DNA of 64,000 nt from Dichotomocladium elegans (Eukaryota > Mucoromycota > Mucoromycetes > Mucorales > Lichtheimiaceae), in assembly GCA_025716815.1 (NCBI GenBank), contig JAIXMN010000016.1, positions 620,001-684,000 on the forward strand, given 5' to 3'. Made by a program: the position numbers and the translations under genes. The notes below the pieces were generated by a model. It worked only from the letters and a program-made list of their open reading frames with translations, was not told the DNA's origin and made no database searches. This document shows positions 58,901 to 64,000 of the stretch, in pieces; positions within the stretch are counted from its first letter, which is position 1, and the number at the start of each line of letters is the position of its first letter.

Positions 58901-61900
58901 TGACTGCCGTAAGCTCGCCCATTATGTAAAAGACATGGCAGCTGGAAGCAAGGTGACCGAGTTCTCGAACCGTCTCAAGGTCCAGCAGAACCTGGGTCGT
59001 ATCTATAAGATTATCCGCAGCCAGAACAAGATGAAGAAGTCCTCGAAGTTGGCCATCCGCGAGCTCTACAGCGACGTGCTGCGCGCTATGGCGATGTCGA
59101 ACACGATAGTCAAGGAGAACCGCGGCCGCCAACGCCGCCTTTCATCTTCTGTGCGTACTGCTGAGCATAAGCGCATTTCTGCCAAGGCTGCAAAGTCTGA
59201 GACTATTCCCTTCCTTCACCTGAAGAAGAAGAACGTGAACGATCCCACAGGCTGGGAATTCAGTTCCCGCCTCACGACCACCTATCTCGATGTCCTCACT
59301 GAGATGGCCGACGAAGGTATTACCTTCGCTAACAAGTGCGCGCTCGTGACCGGTGCTGGCCGAGATTCGATTGGTTCGGAGATCTTGAAGGGTCTTTTGT
59401 CAGGTGGTGCCAAGGTCGTTGTCACCACTTCTCGCTATAGCCGCCAGGTTACCGAATACTTCCAGTCCATCTACCAGACGTTCGGCTCGCGCGGCTCGGA
59501 GCTCATTGTCGTGCCTTTCAACCAAGGTTCCAAGCAGGACGTTGATGCTCTCGTCAACTACATCTACGACCCCAAGGGTCTCAACTGGGATCTCGACTTC
59601 ATCGTGCCGTTTGCGGCCATTCCCGAGAACGGACGTGAGATTGACCAGATCGACTCCAAGTCCGAGTTTGCTCATCGTATCATGTTGACCAACTTGCTGC
59701 GTCTGTTGGGTAATGTCAAGGCTAGCAAGCAGAAGATTGGTTCCGATACCCGCCCAGCACAGGTGATCCTGCCCCTGTCGCCTAACCACGGCAACTTTGG
59801 TAGCGACGGTCTGTATAGCGAGTCCAAGATCGCCCTCGAGACTTTGTTCAACCGCTGGTACTCTGAGAGCTGGTCTCAGTATCTGTTGATTGCCGGCGCA
59901 GTTATTGGGTAAGTTTTTCTAACCGTTGTCTCAAATTGGGCAAAGACGTATTAATGCTGTTCACTCCCATTTAGCTGGACTCGTGGCACTGGTTTGATGA
60001 GCGCCAATAACATGGTCGCTGAAGGCATTGAGAAGTTTGGTGTCCGTACCTTCTCGACTGTCGAGATGTCGTTCAACATCCTCGGTCTCATGCACCCTAG
60101 CATTGTCGAGCTCTGCCAGTCCGAGCCTGTGTGGGCCGATCTGAACGGTGGCTTCCAGTTTATTCCCGAACTGAACAAGACCACCGCCAACCTTCGCCAG
60201 GAGATTCGCGAGACCTCTGAGATTCGCAAGGCTGTTGCTGCCGAGAACGCGCTTGACTTCAAGATTGTGTATGGCGAGGAGGCTGAACGCAAGTACAAGC
60301 CCCACAAGGTGACACCTCGCGCCAACATGAAGTTCGACTTCCCCAAGCTCCAGGGCTACGAGACCCTGAAGCATCTGAGCTACCTCAAGGGTATGCTTGA
60401 CCTCGACAAGGTGATCGTCGTTACTGGTTTCGGTGAAGTGTCACCCTGGGGTAACGCCCGTACCCGTTGGGAGATGGAAGCTCAAGGCGAATTCTCCCTT
60501 GAAGGCTGCATTGAGATGGCCTGGATCATGGGTTACATCAAGCACTTCCATGGCAATCTCAAGAACGGAACGCCTTATGCTGGTTGGGTGGACGCTAAGA
60601 CGAATGAGCCTGTTCAGGACAAGGATGTCAAGGCCAAATACGAGAAGCAAATTCTCGAGCACAGCGGTATCCGTCTTGTTGGTAAGTGGAAGGAAAATGT
60701 AGCGTGTGAGGCAAATGGGCATTTATGTTAAACTTATATGTAGATCCCACTGTGATGAACGGCTATGACCCTAACAAGAAGATGCTCATGCAAGAGATTG
60801 TCATTGACCACGACCTTGAGCCTTTCGCCTGCAGCAAGGAAGAGGCTGAGCACTTCAAGGCCGAACAGGGTGAGAATGCAGATGTCTACGAGTCCGAGAA
60901 CGACGAATGGGTTGTCGTGCTCCGCAAGGGTGCGACACTCTATGTTCCCAAGGCACTTCGCTTCGATCGCCTTGTGGCAGGTCAGATCCCGACGGGCTGG
61001 GACGCGTCCCGCTATGGTGTGCCGAAGGATATTATTGACCAGGTTGACCCGGTCTCGCTGTTCAACATTATCTCGACAGTCGAGGCCTTTGTTTCTTCTG
61101 GTATCACCGATCCTTACGAGTTCTACAAGTATGTCCACGTCTCTGAGATCGGTAACGCCACTGGTTCTGGTGTGGGTGGCCAGCGTGCACAGCGCGGCTT
61201 GTTCCGTGACCGCTTGCTTGACAAGCCCGTCCAGAAGGACATCTTGCAGGAGTCCTTCATCAACACTGTACCTGCCTGGATTAACTTGCTGTTGCTTTCC
61301 GCCTCTGGCCCGATCAAGACGCCCGTCAATGCCTGTGCTACGTCTGCCGTGTCTGTTGAAGTTGCGATTGACACCATTTTGACCGGCAAGGCCAAGATCA
61401 TGATTGCAGGTGCAACTGAGGACATCACGGAGGAGTCGAGCTATGAGTTCGCTAACATGAAGGCGACATCGAATGCGGTGGACGAGTTCGAGCACGGCCG
61501 CACACCTGCTGAGATGTCCCGCCCTGCCACTAGCACCCGTAACGGTTTCATGGAGGCTCATGGTGCTGGTAACCACATCCTCATGTCTGCCTCGACGGCC
61601 ATTGAGATTGGTGCGCCCATCTACGGTATTATTGCGTTGACGAACACGGCAACCGACAAAGAGGGCCGCTCGATCCCAGCTCCTGGTGCTGGTATTCTGA
61701 CCACGGCTCGCGAAACGGCTCGAGGCAAGCGCGCGTCGCCACTGCTCAACTTCAACTATCGCGCGCGCCAACTGAAGGCACGCCGTAACCAGATCAACGT
61801 CTGGCTCGAGACGGAGTATGAGATGCTGCGCGAGGAGCTTGAGGAGCTCAAGGCAGCTGGCGAGATTGCGTCTGCAGAGGACGAGAAGGCGTTCCTTGCG

Positions 61901-63109
61901 GAGCGAACTGACTTCTTGCAGAGAGAAGCCAAGCGCCAGGAGAAGGAGGCGCTGTCGACGTGGAACATGAACTTCTTCAGCCAGGATCCTACCATTGCGC
62001 CTCTCCGTGGCGCGCTTGCTGTGTATGGCCTAACGGTCGATGACATTGGCGTGGCATCATTCCACGGAACGTCGACAAAGGCGAACGATAAGAACGAGTC
62101 GCGTGTACTTAACGAACAGCTCAAGCACCTGGGCCGTACAAAGGGCAATGCGCTGTTGGCGATCACGCAGAAGTATCTCACCGGACATCCAAAGGGACCG
62201 GCGGCATCATGGATGGCGAACGGCATGATCCAGTGCCTTAACTCGGGTCTTATTCCTGGTAACCGCAACGCGGACAATGTCGACGAGGTGCTGAAAGAGT
62301 TTGAGTACATTCTGTACCCGTCGCGCAGCATCCAGACGGACGGACTTAAGGCGGGTCTGCTCAAGTCGTTCGGTTTCGGACAGGCGGGTGGAGAGATCCT
62401 AATCATCCATCCGAACTACGTGCTTGGTGCGCTGGAGGAGCATGAATACAACGCGTACAAGGCCAAGAATGCGCAGCGCTATGCGAAGGCGTACCGCTAC
62501 CTCCACGACTCGCTGACGGGCGTGGCGGACTTCATCCAGGTCAAGAACGCGGCGCCGTACTCGGACGATCTCGAGTACAAGGTCTATCTGAACCCGGCCG
62601 CGCGTGCGCAGTACAACAAGGACAAGAAGACCTGGTTGTTCGACAGCAAGACGGTCGGCAACCCCGCGCCCCTCCAGGGCGATGTCGAGGCCACCCAGAA
62701 GGTGCTCGCGCACCTGGCGCAACAGCAGGCAGGCAACAAGGGCGTCGGCGTCGATGTCGAGCTCTGCTCGCATGTCAACACCGACAACGAGACGTTCATC
62801 GAGCGCAACTTTACTGCCAGCGAAATCGCCTACTGCAAGTCCCGCCCCGATAGCCAGGCTAGCTTCGCAGGCCGTTGGTCGGCCAAGGAGGCTGTCTTCA
62901 AGGCGATCGCTTCGTACGGCAAAATCCCATCCGAAGGCGCGGCCGCCCCGTTGAAGGAGATCGAGATTCTCGCGGACGAGGTCGGTGCGCCTACGGTTCA
63001 ACTGTCGGGCAAGGCCAAGTCGGCTGCTGCTGCTTCGGGCATCAAGTCCATCAATGTGTCCATCAGCCACAGCGGACAGTATAGTGTTGCTGTTGCATTG
63101 GCGCAGTAA
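49948..63109 (+). CDS. Single-chain fungal type I fatty acid synthase with tandem ACPs
   Basis: Ten exons: 49948-50719, 50829-51416, 51626-51950, 52033-52468, 52543-54189, 54246-58253, 58318-58771, 58828-59908, 59975-60681 and 60744-63109, giving 4127 residues. Beta-type modules come first. Acetyltransferase has TTGHSQG (Ser about 263). Enoyl reductase starts at [15 protein letters not shown] (about 578). The hot-dog dehydratase has [15 protein letters not shown] (about 1572). The malonyl/palmitoyl transferase starts at [14 protein letters not shown] (about 1677), with [10 protein letters not shown] (Ser about 1822). An Ala/Pro linker (about 2167-2210) leads to two acyl carrier domains, both with [10 protein letters not shown] (Ser about 2242 and 2434). 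Alpha-type modules follow: ketoreductase [12 protein letters not shown] (about 2915), ketosynthase [11 protein letters not shown] (Cys about 3537) with GTSTKAND and [11 protein letters not shown], and phosphopantetheinyl transferase [11 protein letters not shown] (from about 4007). It makes palmitate/stearate in the cytosol as a barrel-shaped multimer. Confidence 0.97.
51507..51539 (+). other. G-quadruplex motif inside FAS intron 2
   Basis: GGG-TCCGT-GGGG-CGTT-GGGGG-AT-G10 on the sense strand of the 209-bp intron 51417-51625, downstream of a (TG)n run (51471-51484). The intron is the longest in the gene. Confidence 0.55.
56975..57095 (+). repeat. GCT/GCC-rich coding repeat, Ala/Pro linker of FAS
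   Basis: Repeated AAAAPAAA units encode the flexible tether between the malonyl/palmitoyl transferase and the first acyl carrier domain. Such linkers let the carrier swing between active sites. Confidence 0.8.
57096..58150 (+). repeat. Internal tandem duplication of the ACP module
   Basis: Two copies of about 190 codons, beginning [19 protein letters not shown] and [19 protein letters not shown]. Both run through [18 protein letters not shown] to [17 protein letters not shown]. The active-site serine codons lie at 57201 (TCG) and 57777 (TCA), 192 codons apart. Proteins are nearly identical, while many third positions differ. Confidence 0.9.
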
Positions 63110-63234
63110 AAAAAAAAAAAGATTGCTTTTCATTATAGATAGTCATTTTTGTTAATAATGTAGATTGTTAAAAAAAGAAAACAGTAGTATGTTTGTTATT
63201 ATTATTAAAAATATATATGTACAAATGGGGCTTT
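63110..63234. other. Convergent 3' spacer between FAS and DNA2
   Basis: 125 bp, AT-rich, with a run of about fourteen A directly after the FAS stop and ATTATTATTAAAAATATATATG. It must hold both polyadenylation sites. Confidence 0.6.
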
Positions 63235-64000
63235 TCATGATAGCGAACTGTTATATACATCCCGGAGTATAGGACGCGTCTTGAGGAATGCGTCCATGTC
63301 GGTGAACGTTTTGCGGGTCTTTGCACGCACTTGCTCAGGCGATGCGGGCGGTTCAATCGTATGTTCCAACTCGGCATGCTTGTGCAGCTCATACATCTAA
63401 TAAGAGGAGAGAGAGAGAGAACGTTAGACCTCATCTGGCTGACGGGCTGATGATATACATTACCCAGTTGTTCGTCTTTGCAAGTTGGAGAAAACTTGAG
63501 AACAACGTAGATGACTCAAGCGTACGTTTAGAGCCTATCACAATGATCTTGCTTTTTGCCCTCGTGAAGGCTACGTTGATGCGCCGCCAGTCTCGAAGCA
63601 GGTCACCGGTCTTTTTGCATGGATAAAGAAAAAAAGGGGCCAAGTATTAGTAGTAGGATGAGGGAGGGAGGGAGGGAGCTAGCTGGCTGTTCAACTTACA
63701 TTGCCCTGCTCATTACTCCTCACAAGAGATATCAGGACGCAATCCTTGTCGCGACCTTGATACTTGTCAATCGTCGCCGTCTCGACGCCAGGCCGGTTAC
63801 GAAGTGCATGCGAGATCAGGCGAAGCTGCGACCGGTATACAGAAATGACGGCCAGCTCCTCCGGAAGTACACCAGCCGCAAGCAAGGTCTCCGCCATCTG
63901 GACAACCAGCTTCGCCTCCAGCGGATTGTGGACAAACTCCATTACCCGTTCCTCCTCTCCAACCATCTGATCCGTGTTGATAAATACCACTTTACGCCTA
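63235..64000 (-). CDS. DNA2: DNA replication helicase/nuclease DNA2, C-terminal part (5' end beyond window)
   Basis: Three exons on the minus strand: from the window edge to 63700, then 63610-63464 and 63396-63235 (stop TGA). The visible part is the end of a superfamily 1 helicase: [49 protein letters not shown] (motif V) and [21 protein letters not shown] with IGSKRTL (motif VI). The RDWRRIN.A.TRAK wording and the YQGRDKD motif match Dna2 rather than Upf1 or Sen1. Dna2 removes long flaps in Okazaki-fragment maturation and resects double-strand breaks. The tail [20 protein letters not shown] is less conserved. The nuclease domain lies outside the window. Confidence 0.9.

Overview
This is a fungal nuclear window. 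Genes carry short GT-AG introns (mostly 50-120 bp) between exons with balanced GC. Upstream regions are rich in CT and poly-T, and the products are ordinary fungal housekeeping proteins. The giant fused fatty acid synthase, the Rua1-type regulator, the many introns per gene and the low-complexity spacers suggest an early-diverging filamentous fungus. Mucoromycota (a Mucorales-like species) is my best guess, by inference only; no rRNA or mitochondrial marker is present to fix it.

Layout. From 1 to 11 kb: the 3' part of a dolichyldiphosphatase gene (+), then four genes on the minus strand: RRB1/GRWD1 (ribosome assembly), importin beta (KAP95), the TRAPP subunit Trs20/sedlin, and an F-box/WD40 ubiquitin-ligase adaptor. 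From 11 to 27 kb the window is gene-poor. It holds only a Rua1-C zinc-binding regulator (+, 15-17.1 kb) and a homeodomain factor (-, 23.3-24.2 kb) in about 13 kb of AT-rich sequence without convincing genes. From 26.7 to 34 kb: a proline-iminopeptidase-like hydrolase (+), a tiny complex I 9.5 kDa subunit gene (-), proteasome chaperone PAC2 (+) and the microtubule plus-end protein EB1 (-).

From 34 to 63 kb seven genes run on the plus strand: a PTC7-type mitochondrial PP2C phosphatase, an uncharacterised coiled-coil protein, a CSC1/TMEM63 channel, a large SH3/Ras-association polarity-type protein, a TTC1-like TPR co-chaperone, and a 13-kb gene for a single-chain fungal type I fatty acid synthase (4127 residues, AT-ER-DH-MPT-ACP-ACP-KR-KS-PPT). 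At the right edge lies the C-terminal part of helicase/nuclease DNA2 (-).

I rebuilt exon-intron structures by hand, checking reading phase across every junction; all multi-exon models listed close without a frameshift. No operon-like logic is expected; the genes are mostly unrelated housekeeping functions. I saw no tRNA, rRNA, CRISPR array or intact transposon. The most notable items are the fused FAS with tandem ACPs and an 18-bp promoter palindrome, a 10-nt microexon in EB1, a GC-AG intron in CSC1, tandem Ras-association-like domains in the SH3 protein, and the two regulator genes isolated in gene-poor sequence.
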